This document shows, one piece after another, positions 24,895 through 35,224 of a DNA stretch of 64,000 bases (position 1 is the first letter of the stretch; the number at the start of each line of letters is the position of its first letter). A program made the translations under genes and the position numbers. Source of the stretch: Eucommia ulmoides (taxonomy: Eukaryota; Streptophyta; Magnoliopsida; Garryales; Eucommiaceae); the NCBI GenBank assembly GCA_016647705.1, contig CM028328.1:50577647-50641646 (forward strand), read 5' to 3'. The notes under the pieces were generated by a model, which ran no database searches, had not been told where the DNA came from, and was given only the letters and a program-made list of their open reading frames with translations.

Positions 24895-25320
24895 AGCTGT
24901 GAGACAAAAGGGTCACGTATTTGAAGACGCGGGACATAGAGCCGCGAGCTTGAACACCGCATGGGACAAAAGGCCGTATACTCAAAAGGTTGTGGGACAT
25001 AGGGGCCGTGAGATGGAAAAACCACCAAACAAAGGGCCACAAACTCAGAAAGTCACGGAACATAGAGGCCACATACTTGAAGATGCGGGACAAAAAGGCC
25101 ACGAGCTTGGAAAGTCGTGGAACAAAGGGGCCACGTACTTGAAGACACGAAACATAGGAGCCACGAACTTGAAAAGCCACGGGACAAAGGGCCGTGAACT
25201 TGAAGACGCGGTACAAAGAGGCCACAAGCTTAAAAAGTCATGGGATAAATGGCCACAGACATAAAAAGTTGTAAGATAAAGGGGTTGCACACTTGAAAAG
25301 CCACGAGACAAATGGCCCAT
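24895..25320. repeat. Minisatellite of about 30 bp, around 13 diverged copies
   Basis: Units approximate GCCACGAACTTGAAAAGCC followed by ACGGGACAAAG, and unit length varies from 29 to 33 bp. Phased starts are clear at 25065, 25098, 25129, 25160, 25190 and 25219. It lies in the internal region of the Copia-like element. Because most units are close to multiples of three, long open frames exist on both strands; I regard them as a by-product. Confidence 0.85.
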
Positions 25321-25644
25321 GATTGTAGGTGTATCACTGAGAAAGCAGCTGCAAGACAGCTACCGGATAGCGGTAGAGCTGCCGAACCGTGGCAGGGCTA
25401 CTGCGGGAGTGGGAAAAATGCAGGACAACAGCGGCATCTGTGGGGAAGGGCAGCAGTAAGGCTGGATCGGTGCCAGCGACAGACAGAAGCAGCGCGGGCA
25501 GTAGTAGAACTTGTCGATCGAAGGCGTAAAATAAAATTGATAAAATAAACAACAAAATTCACCGAAACGAAAGATAAAAACTGAACAAATATCGTGGGCA
25601 AAAGCAAATGAAAATTTGGAAGGATCAATAGGCTCTTGATACCA
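25321..25644 (-). other. GC-rich leader and PBS of the Copia-like element
   Basis: 25340-25530 is unusually GC-rich for the window (CAGC and GGCAG-rich), and 25530-25625 is A-rich. The end at 25630-25644 is the PBS. No protein motif recognised. Confidence 0.5.
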
Positions 25645-25946
25645 TGTTGAAATTGATGGGAAAAAGAAACTAGAGAATAAATTAATGAAATAAAATGGAG
25701 AAATATTATATATTGAAAATGATTTTAATGGACTACATTATTACATATGTTCTTACACATATTATCACATCTAAACAACCATATATATATATAACAAAAT
25801 GGATGGTGGTGCATTGATGATCTTTGGTGGTTGATAATGTAGTGTATTAATGAGGTGGTTGAATATTAAAAACAAATCTTGAACTTAAACTTGATCATTA
25901 ATGTATGCATTAATGGAGGGTGGTTTGGATGATCTCTAACAATTAG

Positions 25947-26088
25947 AGTGAGTCTTTCAAAATGATCAAATACTAATTTTCCTTTAACCTAACCACACAA
26001 AGAAGTCCAAACAATGGTTTGAAAGACTTTACCCGACTAGCTTTTGCATTTTTTTTTTGGGAGGTACATCGAGTTGCTTCTAAATAGT

Positions 26089-26130
<42 letters not shown>

Positions 26131-26990
26131 TCTTAAAGTATTGGGTAAGTGTATATGTGGATCTTGAGATTCGTTAAATTTTATATTCGATCTTTTAAAT
26201 TTTATATTTGTTTTAATTTCGCAAAATTAAAAACATTGTTACTGATTTTGAATAAAAAATAAATTGTGTTTAGTATGTGGTCTTATAATGAAAATATTTT
26301 TATTATGTCATCATTTTACTAAACATAAAGTATTTTCCTCTAATCTTTTCATAACAACAATTCATCTGAATAATGAAAGAGAAAAGGTTGAATCCTTGTT
26401 AGGGAAAACTTGTTAAGTTTAATGAAGTGATAAAATGGCAAAAATATCCCTAATAAAAGACTATGTGCTAAGAAAAAATAATTTTTCATTCAAAATCATT
26501 GACGTCTTGTCAACCAAGATTCAACTCTCTTGGAGAATATTTCAGGAATTAAATCTTGAATTCAATTCTAAATATATTAGGCCGATATGGAAGAATATGC
26601 CCATCGCTGGGAAGATGATTAGTCGAGGTGATTAATTCAGGTGTTACCTAGACACCCACCTTAATTAGGGACCAAAAATGAAGAAAAAAAAAAAGAGAAA
26701 GAAAAAGAGACTTACTAAAGTTGATGACCTTATTAATAATTCTATTAATATCGACTTTGTCTTTTTTAACTTTGAGAAAGGAATGAGAATTATGATAAAT
26801 AATTTTTTTTCGTTTCTCATTTCTTAAGGAAAAAATGAGAATGATTTTTACTTTTGGGATAGAAATGAGAACGAAAATAGATTTACCAAACGTTATATCT
26901 AAGGAATTTCAAAATTTTGAAAATAAGATAAGAATTTTTAAGATGGAAATAGTTACCAAACGGGCCGTAATTTCCTCCTCCTAAAAAATA
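25947..26990. other. Non-coding flank of RAR1, AT-rich, with a dispersed repeat
   Basis: It contains a 36-base T tract (26094-26129) and a roughly 350 bp repeat (26130-26475) that recurs downstream of RAR1 at 34320-34670. A possible MITE end, TACCAAACGGGCC, lies at 26953. No coding potential is convincing. Confidence 0.55.
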
Positions 26991-27696
26991 GGAAAAAGTA
27001 CAATTTAGACCTTTTAACTATTGACACATTTCTAAGTAGTCCCTCTAAATTTAAACGTTTCATTTTAAACCCTCTATATATCATAACGTTTCAAAATGGT
27101 CCCTCCATTAGAGATTCCGTTAAAACTAACAGAATATCAGGGACAAAATGGTCTTTTCACGTTTTTTAAATTTTTTAATCATTTTTAATTAATTTTTTTT
27201 TCTCTCTCTTCCTCTCCTTCCTCTCTCTCTCTCTCTCCCGCCACCTCCCTCTCCCTCCTTCCCTCTCCCCGCCATCTCCCTCTCCCTCTTCCTCCCCTTC
27301 CCCTCTCTCCCTCCCACCCACCCACCCCACCCCCTGCAACAGGGGGTGGGGTGGGTGGGTGGGAGGGAGAGAGGAGAAGGGGAGGAAGAGGGAGAGGGAG
27401 ATGGCGGGGAGAGGGAAGGAGGGAGAGGGAGGTGGCGGGAGAGAGAGAGAGAGAGAGAGAGGGGAAAGGGAAGAAGAGAGAGAGATAAAAAAAAATTAAT
27501 TAAAAATAATTAAAAAATTAAAAAAATATGAAAATATCATTTTGTCTCTAAATTCCGTCAGTTTTAACTGATTTTCTAACGGAAGGACCAATTTGAAACG
27601 TTATAGTACGTAGAAAGTTTGAAATGAAATGTTTAAATTTAGAGGGACTACTTAGAAATATGTCAATTGTTAGAAAGTCTAAATTGTACTTTTTTC
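26991..27696. mobile_element. MULE-type foldback MITE upstream of RAR1
   Basis: The ends are GGAAAAAGTACAATTTAGAC and its complement. A perfect 9 bp target-site duplication TAAAAAATA (26982-26990 and 27697-27705) is the hallmark size of Mutator-like elements. The 706 bp element is almost entirely an inverted repeat. Its arms meet at a 3-base CAA loop at 27337-27339 between CCCCCTG and CAGGGGG, with long CT-rich and GA-rich stretches inside. Its terminal 200 bp are homologous to the TIRs of the larger MULE at 55439-58749. Confidence 0.93.
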
Positions 27697-27768
27697 TAAA
27701 AAATAATGCTACTACCAGAGGACGAGAGATTGAGAGGGGGGAGAGTGATTTGAGAGAGGGGGGGGAGA

Positions 27769-30090
27769 ATGGAGAAGCTTCGGTGCCAGAGAATTGGTTG
27801 CAACGCGACTTTCACCGACGAAGACAACCCTGAAGGCTCCTGTACCTATCACGAATCGGTCAGTTCCTTTGTTGTATCTTGTTCTCTCCCTCTCTATCTC
27901 TGTGTGTATTTTTCTGTGATCGTTATGTATTGAAGACGAAGGATCCACTGATTTATACTTTTCTTGTTAATGGAGGATTTGGTTTCTCTCTAAAGTTACA
28001 GTAAACTTTATACGTTACGCTTACTACGTATTCGATTTTTTATGCATTCCTTCAGCTAATTGAGAGCCGAAACTAGCTCGTAAATCGATTTCTCCTAAGG
28101 TTTGATCGGAGTATTATACTTTCACTCTGAGCGATACAATGCTTGAATTTTGTTGTTTTGGAAGCTATTTTGTGTTGAAAGTTGAAACCTACTAAAAAAT
28201 GTGCTACTTCATTTTAATTTATACTCAGTCTCACAAGGTGAACCTATTTAACAATGCCCTAATTCAATTCAAATTAAATATTTTTTTCTCACATTGATTA
28301 TTGTGTCATATCTATAGGATGCAATTAACGGGTTGCTGTTCGTCTGGTATCTGATTTTATTTCCTGTCAATGTATAGATTTACTTTGTTAAAATATATCT
28401 ACTGTAACCCTATCTGCTGAATTAAAATGAAAAGCAAATATTAGCCTGAAAACTTTTCCAGAAAGATATAATTGCTTCATATTGCTGATTCACGAACTTT
28501 GTGCAGTTCTTGTGATGATTCTTTAAGTATTTACTTGAAGGTATCAAGATACAACTTTTAGAAAGCATATTTTAGAGAAATAAAAGAAGGAAAAACAATA
28601 CTAAGTTATTTGGGTTCTGTGACATAGATGTCACTATTGAGAGATCTCATGCGGTAATGGTGATTATGGGTGTCGAGTATGATATAAGGAGGATGGTCCC
28701 CAAGTTCGTCGAAAACGTTGGCAGCTTTCCTAATATTTATGATGTAGCACAGGTTTAGTTGGCCTTGAAGGTATGCTTCTTTATTTTCAGGCTGGCACAG
28801 AAAGCTGAAATACGTATGAACTCTGACTACCTGATAATATCATCAGAAAGATACTGGTGTTATTAGTTGATGGAAGACTCAGCAATTTGATATGATGGTA
28901 AAAAACACCGATGTTTAGTTGCATGAATGATCCATTACCTAGCACGATGGAAGCTGATTACCTCAAAGGCGGTTAGCATGAAATACGTATGAACTCTGAC
29001 TACCTAATAATATCATCGGAAAGATACTAGTGTTATTAGTTGATGGAAGACTCAGCAATTGGATATGATGGTAAAAAAGTCTGATGTTTAGTTGCATGAA
29101 TGATCCATTGCCTAGCACGATGGAAGCTGATTACCTCATAGGCGGTTAGCGTGAGAGTAGATCTGTCACTTATCAATTTAAAAAAAAAAAAACAGAAAAA
29201 AATGAGAGAAAGAAAAAGTGGTAGTAGATCCATCATTACCATAATAGGAAAAATGATGATTCAAGGAAGGGCTGTGTTGGTAGAATCTACATAGATGCTT
29301 CTTTAATGAGCCCAATGCGAGTTGTGAATTATAAATTATCCCTTCTTGACTTGCCTTCATCTTGATGGCTTGAAGCGGAATTCAGCTGGCTATCTGAGAG
29401 GGACGGGAAAGAGAGCAAGCAACAGAATGTTGTGCGCTAGTAAGTCAGTCATAGCGAGCAACAAAATATTTTGCTCAAGGTTTTATCTCATGGATTTTTA
29501 TTTATTTTTTGTTATTCTTTCACCTGAACTCTTTATCAACCAGAAACAGAGAAAAAAAAAAAAAAAACTTAGTTCATTATAAAACTGAACTAATTAGTTT
29601 GCCAATGTGTTTTATCTGAGTTATGCCTTGTAATTATTGCTTATTGAGATCTTGGTAAGTCGGGGCCATCAATTAAAGCCTATTCAACATATTCATTATG
29701 GAGCTTAAAAAAAAAGAAAAGGGAAAAAAAATAAAAAAATATAACCATTATGGAGAAGGTGGATTGTGGAGTATGAGAGGGAGAAGTTACTATGGGTGAG
29801 AGATAAAATTTTCTGATTGGATGTTGAAACAAGTACAAGCGGTACTTCAACAAGTTGTCATTATTAATGACGAAGATTTTGGTTCTGTATTTTTTATTGA
29901 CATCTATTGAGTTATACTCATTGATCTTACACTTTTTTGACCATGTCATTCCTTTGCATGAGCATGATGCATGGGTCTACTGAGTGATTAATTATTACTT
30001 CCAGTGGTGTATTTAAAGCTTAACAGAAAGGGGGGAAGGGGTTAAAGCGCCCCCCCCCCCCCCTCATTAAAATAAAAAAAAATAAAAAAT

Positions 30091-30121
<31 letters not shown>

Positions 30122-33100
30122 GAGAGACGGAGCATTTTTTACCCCTTAGTTTCTAAGAAAAAATCAGACTAAAAGTTTAAAAGCCCAAAAAAAGGAATAA
30201 CCCCCCCTAATTTATAAAAAAAAAAATTATTATTAAAACACCGAAAACAGCTCCATCTCTATTTTTAATTTCTAAATCCCGCCAATTACTTCCTATGGTA
30301 TATTTGTATTGTACCGCAAATCAATACTGTGTTTTATCCTTTTCACATTTTACTAATTCGCATTTTACTTGGCAATTGGCATGCTCTTCCATGGTTTCAT
30401 CGGATTGGCCTGTTCATTTCATCAGGGAGTAAGTCGAATCTGACCTATATTATCTCCAGAAGATCATTCTTTTTCTTTTTATCTTAATCACATTTCGTGC
30501 CATTTTTTCACACACCCCTTGTACAATTCTGGATGTTTTTTTCAGCCTATATTTCATGATGGGATGAAAGAATGGAGTTGTTGCAAGAAGAGAAGTCATG
30601 ATTTTAGCTTATTTCTAGAAATCCCAGGGTATGTACAATCCGTAAATCATTTTTCAGTTTCTACCCTATCGTGTTGTCGGATGACTGTGAGAATAAGACA
30701 ATCTAATCACAGGCTGAACTTCACTGCTGGCTTAACAGATTGTGCTTATTTGAAAGCAGTTTTTAGCTTCTTTCTTGTGGATTAGTTTATCTGGTTTTAG
30801 TTATTACTTATTTATGCATCCTTTGGTAACGATTTTTACTTTTTTTTTAAAGTACTTTTTAAATGAAATGAAAAAGGCAAAAAATATAAAAAGTAGAGAA
30901 AACTTCTGAAACTAAAAACATGATTTGAATTATTATTTTTTTGTGAAAAGCGAAAAATAGTTAGGCGCCATTTTGTAACTCCTTTTTAAGTTCTTTTTAA
31001 AATAAAAATAGCTAATTTGACAAAAATACTTCTACTTAAAATCAAGAGCAAAAAATTAGAAATGTGTTTAATAGCATAGCGATAATGTCATAGTATTATC
31101 CAATATAAATAATCTCTTAATCCAAAAAAAAAAATACTTAGATGATTGGAAAAAAAGTTGGTGAAGACGTATTAGTCCATCAATCTTCATCGATTTCTTA
31201 TAATATAAAAATCGGAAAAGATAAATGCAACTACTTTTTGTTTTTCGAAAAAAGTACTTAAATCTTGTTTTTTTACCTTTTTTACTTTTTAAAAGGACTT
31301 TCTTTTTAAGTGCAAAACAAACACTACTTTAAAAGTACGTACTTTTTGCTTAAAAGCAAAAAAATACTTAAAAAACGTTTACCAAATGGTGCCTTACTTT
31401 TTTTTCCATGGATTTTTATATTTTGAGAGATTGATCTACTAAGACGTCTCTACCATCTATGAAATTCTTTTCCGGTAGAAGTACTATATTGGGATAAAAG
31501 CATGATATTGTTTCTAATGTCAAACACGTTTATGATTTTTGGCTTCTACTTTTAAGTAAATGTAACTTTTTGATCGATTAGCCTTTTTTATTATAAGAAG
31601 TACTATAAAATGCTTTACCAAACAGGGAACTAATTAATTGACTTTTTGCATGCATTAGATCCTGATTTTTTTATTTTTTTCCCCTTTTTTATATGGGGCA
31701 TGTAATCGGTTTGCATTTATTAATGAAGATGTAAGACAGGTAAGCACACAATTGAAAAACCGGTGCTTGCAAAAGCAGAGTCTACTCCAAAAAAACCAAT
31801 TTCTGCACCTGTTGTGGCTGATGATTCATCATCTAGACAAACTTGTTCCAGATGTCGCCAGGGCTTTTTTTGCTCAGACCATGGTATTTTAATCATATCA
31901 TATTTACTTCCCTTACCGTTATAGAATAAGAATGTATTGAATCCTCTTATTCTTTTCCTTTTCACTTTTCAGCTAATATGCTGTTTGAATGGTGTTTCTG
32001 TGTCCTAATTTCTGTTCTGTTTCTAAATTTTTAAATTAAATGTTTGGAAACAAAACAAAATTATTTCCAAATTTTTATATCTGCTCAAAATTATTTGGGA
32101 ACAAAAATTGAAATGTGGGAAGGGAAACACTAAACAAACACCACTTTAGGTGGTGCTTGGGTGCCATTTGATTAGTGATTCTGCTCTCAAAAAACTTTAA
32201 AAAAAAGACTATTTTTTGTTTTTGTTCCTAGATTTTATAACTTTATATCTGGGATCCGAACATAAGCAATTTTTTTTCTTGGGTTCATGTTTTGTATCTA
32301 TTTCAAGTTTTTGTGAATGAAGCAAAAAATATGAAGGCGAGGTTGATTTAGTGTTTTTGTCTATGGATTTTTGTTTCTGTTCTCAGAAAACTTAGAGCAT
32401 AAGTAGAACTTTGGGATTTTGTTCCCAGAAATTTATTGTAAAATTCTGGGAGCAGAACAATAACATTTTTTTTTTTTTTTTCTTTTAGACATCAAGTTTT
32501 GTGTGAAGAAAAGAAAAATCAAAACAAAAGTAAATTAGTAAGGTGATGTTTGTTTACATGGTGTTTGTTTAGTGTTTATGTGCCCAAATTTCTCTTCCTA
32601 TTCCCAGAAATGTGTTCTAAAAGTCTTGTGGCAGAACATAAACTATTTTTTCCCAAATTTTTGTTCCCATCTTTTTGGGAATTGATAGCAGAAATTCAAT
32701 AAACAAACACTGGCTGTTACTATGTTCCCAGAAAATTTAGAACGGAAACTGAATTCGGGAACAACTCTGTTTTGTTCCCAGAAATTTATTCTAAATTTCA
32801 TGGAGCAGAACGGAAACATATTTTCCTGGTTTTCCATATATCTGTTTTGGGAACAGCAGCACTAAACAAACAGGGTAAGACCTTAGATTCATTGGTTGTA
32901 TTTGTTTTTTCAGGTACGCAAGCCAAAAGCAATGCGGATGTAATGGAAACCGTTCCTCCTCCTCCTCCAGCACCTCCAGCAAAAAAAGTTGTGGATATAA
33001 ATGAACCCCAGATCTGTAAAAACAAGGGCTGCGGTCAAACTTTCAAGGAGAAGGATAATCACGACTCTGCTTGCACCTATCATCCTGGCCCTGCAGTCTT

Positions 33101-34107
33101 CCACGACCGAATGAGGGGGGTGAGTTACCCATTTTTTGTGGTCCATTTCACCGTTTTGGTCCCTATACTTTGGCCCGAGTCCCAGTTTCGTCCTTCTCAA
33201 TTTTGTCCCCAAACGTCAATCAATGGTCCGTTCAATTTTGGACGAACTTGGCACGTGCAAAGCTCGTGACCTCTAATTCAGGGATAATTTCATCATTATA
33301 AATTGGGTAAATTATCCTTGAATTTTGTCCCAAGTCTCACTGTTGTTCTTCATTTATTTTATGTCTCTAATTCAGGGATAATTTCATCATTTTAAATTGG
33401 GTAAATTATCCTTGAATTTTGTCCCAAGTCTCACTTTTGTTCTTCATTTATTTTATGTCTCAATTTAGTCCCCAAATTGTAAATGTCGCGATCATTGGTC
33501 TGTTAAATTTTGGACGGGAATTGACATGCTTAGCATGAACTTTTATTTCAAGGATAATTTCGATGTTTTAAATTGGGCTCAATTTAGTCACCAAACTTAA
33601 TTAAATGTTTCAATCAAGTTAAAAAATTGGATGGTTGGTTAAATTTTGGACAAAAATTGACCTCTGATTCAGGAATAATTTCGTCATTTTATATTGGGTA
33701 AATTATACCTTTGGTCCCTAAGGTTTGCTACTTGTGTTAACTTCGGTAAATTATACCTTTTGAAGTATGTTTTTGATGGACCATCCAATTTGTCCTCGAT
33801 TGCGATGTTTAATTGTGTCCGGGGACTAAATTGAGGCAAAAAATAGGTCTCGAGGGCGAAATTAAAAGTATAGGGACCAATGGAGAAATGAACCCTTCAT
33901 TTTTTGCAAACTTTTTAGCTGTTTTTGGGAACAGAAAACACTCTTTTTAGAACAGGCCCTCTATTGATGTTAAAGAAAATAGTAATTTTCTAAATTTTTT
34001 TTTGGGTGCAGTGGAAGTGTTGTGACATTCATGTGAAGGAGTTTGATGAGTTTATGAGCATAACCCCATGCACCAAGGGATGGCACAATGCTGATCCTGT
34101 GTCCTGA
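27769..34107 (+). CDS. RAR1: RAR1, CHORD-domain zinc protein (5 exons, 209 aa)
   Basis: Exons: 27769-27858, 30546-30628, 31729-31883, 32914-33119, 34012-34107. All introns are GT-AG (donors gtcagt, gtatgt, gtattt, gtgagt) and phases join cleanly to 209 codons plus TGA; plant RAR1 is usually about 220. CHORD1 covers residues 6-64 (C6, C11, C25, H28, H34, C42, C43, H48, C59, H64). A plant-specific CCCH motif is C97-x2-C100-x5-C106-x2-H109. A proline run (124-131) precedes CHORD2 (144-203). In plants RAR1 binds HSP90 and SGT1 in the cytosol and nucleus and stabilises NLR immune receptors; that role is family knowledge. The start Met gives MEKLRCQRIGC, the expected N-terminus. Oddity: CHORD1 has H-x5-H where CHORD2 has H-x6-H, so one residue (usually Gly) is missing at the exon 1/2 junction as modelled. 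Confidence 0.95.
27859..30545 (+). other. RAR1 intron 1 (2.7 kb)
   Basis: The donor is gtcagt and the acceptor ttttttcag. The intron contains a 173 bp tandem duplication (28808-29152), a 14-base C tract near 30050-30063, a (TA)n run at about 30098-30120, and otherwise unique AT-rich sequence. No second gene seen. Confidence 0.85.
28808..29152 (+). repeat. 173 bp tandem duplication in RAR1 intron 1
   Basis: AAATACGTATGAACTCTGAC begins at 28808 and again at 28981. The two copies run to GGCGGTTAGCATG and GGCGGTTAGCGTG with only a handful of differences, so the duplication looks recent. Confidence 0.93.
30818..31394. repeat. MITE-like inverted-repeat element in RAR1 intron 2
   Basis: CATCCTTTGGTAACGATTTTTACTT on the left faces AAAACGTTTACCAAATGGTGCC on the right as an inverted pair. 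The interior is A-rich and T-rich and repeats AAAGTACTT. It resembles hAT-type MITEs, but I could not fix a target-site duplication. Confidence 0.45.
31980..32880. repeat. Cluster of related short repeats in RAR1 intron 3
   Basis: At least four 150-180 bp units contain TTCCCAGAAATTTATT or near variants and GGAGCAGAAC, with ends that read as AGTGTTTGTTTAGTG or its complement ACTAAACAAACA (about 31980-32155, 32545-32710, 32715-32873; one less clear unit between). The inverted ends suggest small hAT-like MITEs inserted side by side or tandemly duplicated. Confidence 0.6.
33130..33895. repeat. Inverted-repeat element filling most of RAR1 intron 4
   Basis: GGTCCATTTCACCGTTTTGG with TGGTCCCTATACTTTGGCCC at the left faces AAAGTATAGGGACCAATGG and AGAAATGAACCC at the right. 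Inside, a 94 bp unit starting CTCTAATTCAGGGATAATTT is tandemly duplicated (33271 and 33365). The ATTTAGTCCCYAA style of wording is frequent in plant MULE and MITE ends. The element begins within about 20 bp of the exon 4 donor site. Confidence 0.5.
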
Positions 34108-35224
34108 GAACATACCAATGCTTAGGCTAAAGATTTGTTTTTTCCCCATTGTTGGTTAATTACTGTTTTATCTTCTTGTTCTTGGAAAATGCTTATTAGT
34201 TTATTACTGTTGTGAGAGGGATGAACAGTGAAACTGGAGCCTCTTACTTACCCTATTTTATTGACATCCTCGATGGAACTATTGTTTATCTTTTTTCTCC
34301 TTTAAAATTACTTTTTTAATATGCGTGTGTGCTTCTATGTGGATCCTGAAGTTTGTTAAATTGCACATTTGATTCTTTAAGTTCCACATTTGTGTTAATC
34401 TCGTAAAATTAAAGACGTAATTAATGATTTAAAACAGAAAATAGGTTGTGTTTAGCACGTGACCTTCTAATAGGGATGTATTTGTTATTTTATCACTTCA
34501 CTAGATATAAGATGTTCTTCTTAACATTTCTGGTTTAGGTTTCTCTTTCTCATTCTTGGATTAAATTGTTGTTAGTGAAAGGTTAAGGAAAAACATTTTG
34601 GATTTAATGAAGTGATGAAATTACAAAAATATCCTCATTTATTCTTGTTAGAAGTCGAGCACAATTTTTTTTCAGTGCAAAATTATTGAACAATATTTTA
34701 AATTTTGTGGAATTGAAATTTGAAGATAAAATGTGGCAAATCTTTCCGTAAGTGTCCAAAGTTCACGATAAATGACTTTTCTAAAATAATAGTAATATAC
34801 ATTAATTTAACTAAATTATAAAACCAAATGAAATTAAATTTAGAATAGTAATATATATTAAAAATAGATTTTATTTTTATACAAAATAAAATCTATTTGT
34901 TTTCATTATTACGAGGATGATAGAGTAATTTGGGAGAGAGGAAAATCTTTCTCATTCACCTCTGTTAGCTATAGACCTTCAACTATAAATAGCTAACCAA
35001 ATCAATTACAAAGAATTTATAGATAGAAATTAACTGTACAGAGCAAACAACAAAATAACAAACTAACTCTAAAACTCTCCCCCTCAAGACGGACTGTAAA
35101 TGTATTTTATAGTCATCTTGGATAAGAGTGAAAACAATAAAGGAGGTAAAACTTGTAAACACATCTACAAGTTGATGTTGGGAACAAATTGGCATAAGCT
35201 TGATGAATCATTCAACAACCTTAT
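34108..35224. other. RAR1 3' flank, non-coding
   Basis: The gene's 3' UTR is presumably in the first 200-300 bp. 34320-34670 is a diverged direct copy of 26130-26475. 34780-35220 is AT-rich with no recognisable gene. Confidence 0.5.

Larger units (their letters stand above)
18355..25941 (-). mobile_element. Non-autonomous Copia-like LTR element with nested insertions
   Basis: The right LTR (25645-25941, 297 bp, TGTTGA to CTAACA) and the left LTR (18355 to about 18665, rearranged at its end and with an internal duplication) share the sequence GAAATTGATGGGAAAAAG onwards. A perfect 5 bp duplication ATTAG flanks the whole (18350-18354 and 25942-25946). The PBS lies at 25630-25644, reading TGGTATCAAGAGCC on minus, a Met-tRNA site typical of Copia elements. 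The internal DNA, about 0.9 kb after removing the nested element, contains no gag or pol motif but has a roughly 30 bp minisatellite and a GC-rich stretch. Confidence 0.85.

Noticed and set aside
24899..25264. 121-codon plus-strand frame and matching minus-strand frames over the minisatellite
   Set aside because: They arise from tandem units of about 30 bp; length and repetitiveness follow from the DNA repeat and no protein family is suggested.
32910..33212. Minus-strand frame of 100 codons over RAR1 exon 4
   Set aside because: The plus strand encodes CHORD2 here with proper splice sites; the minus frame is a shadow.
32772..33269. Plus-strand 165-codon frame read as one exon
   Set aside because: It includes exon 4 of RAR1 but runs through intron sequence on both sides. 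The cag acceptor at 32913 and gtgagt donor at 33120 give the correct exon.
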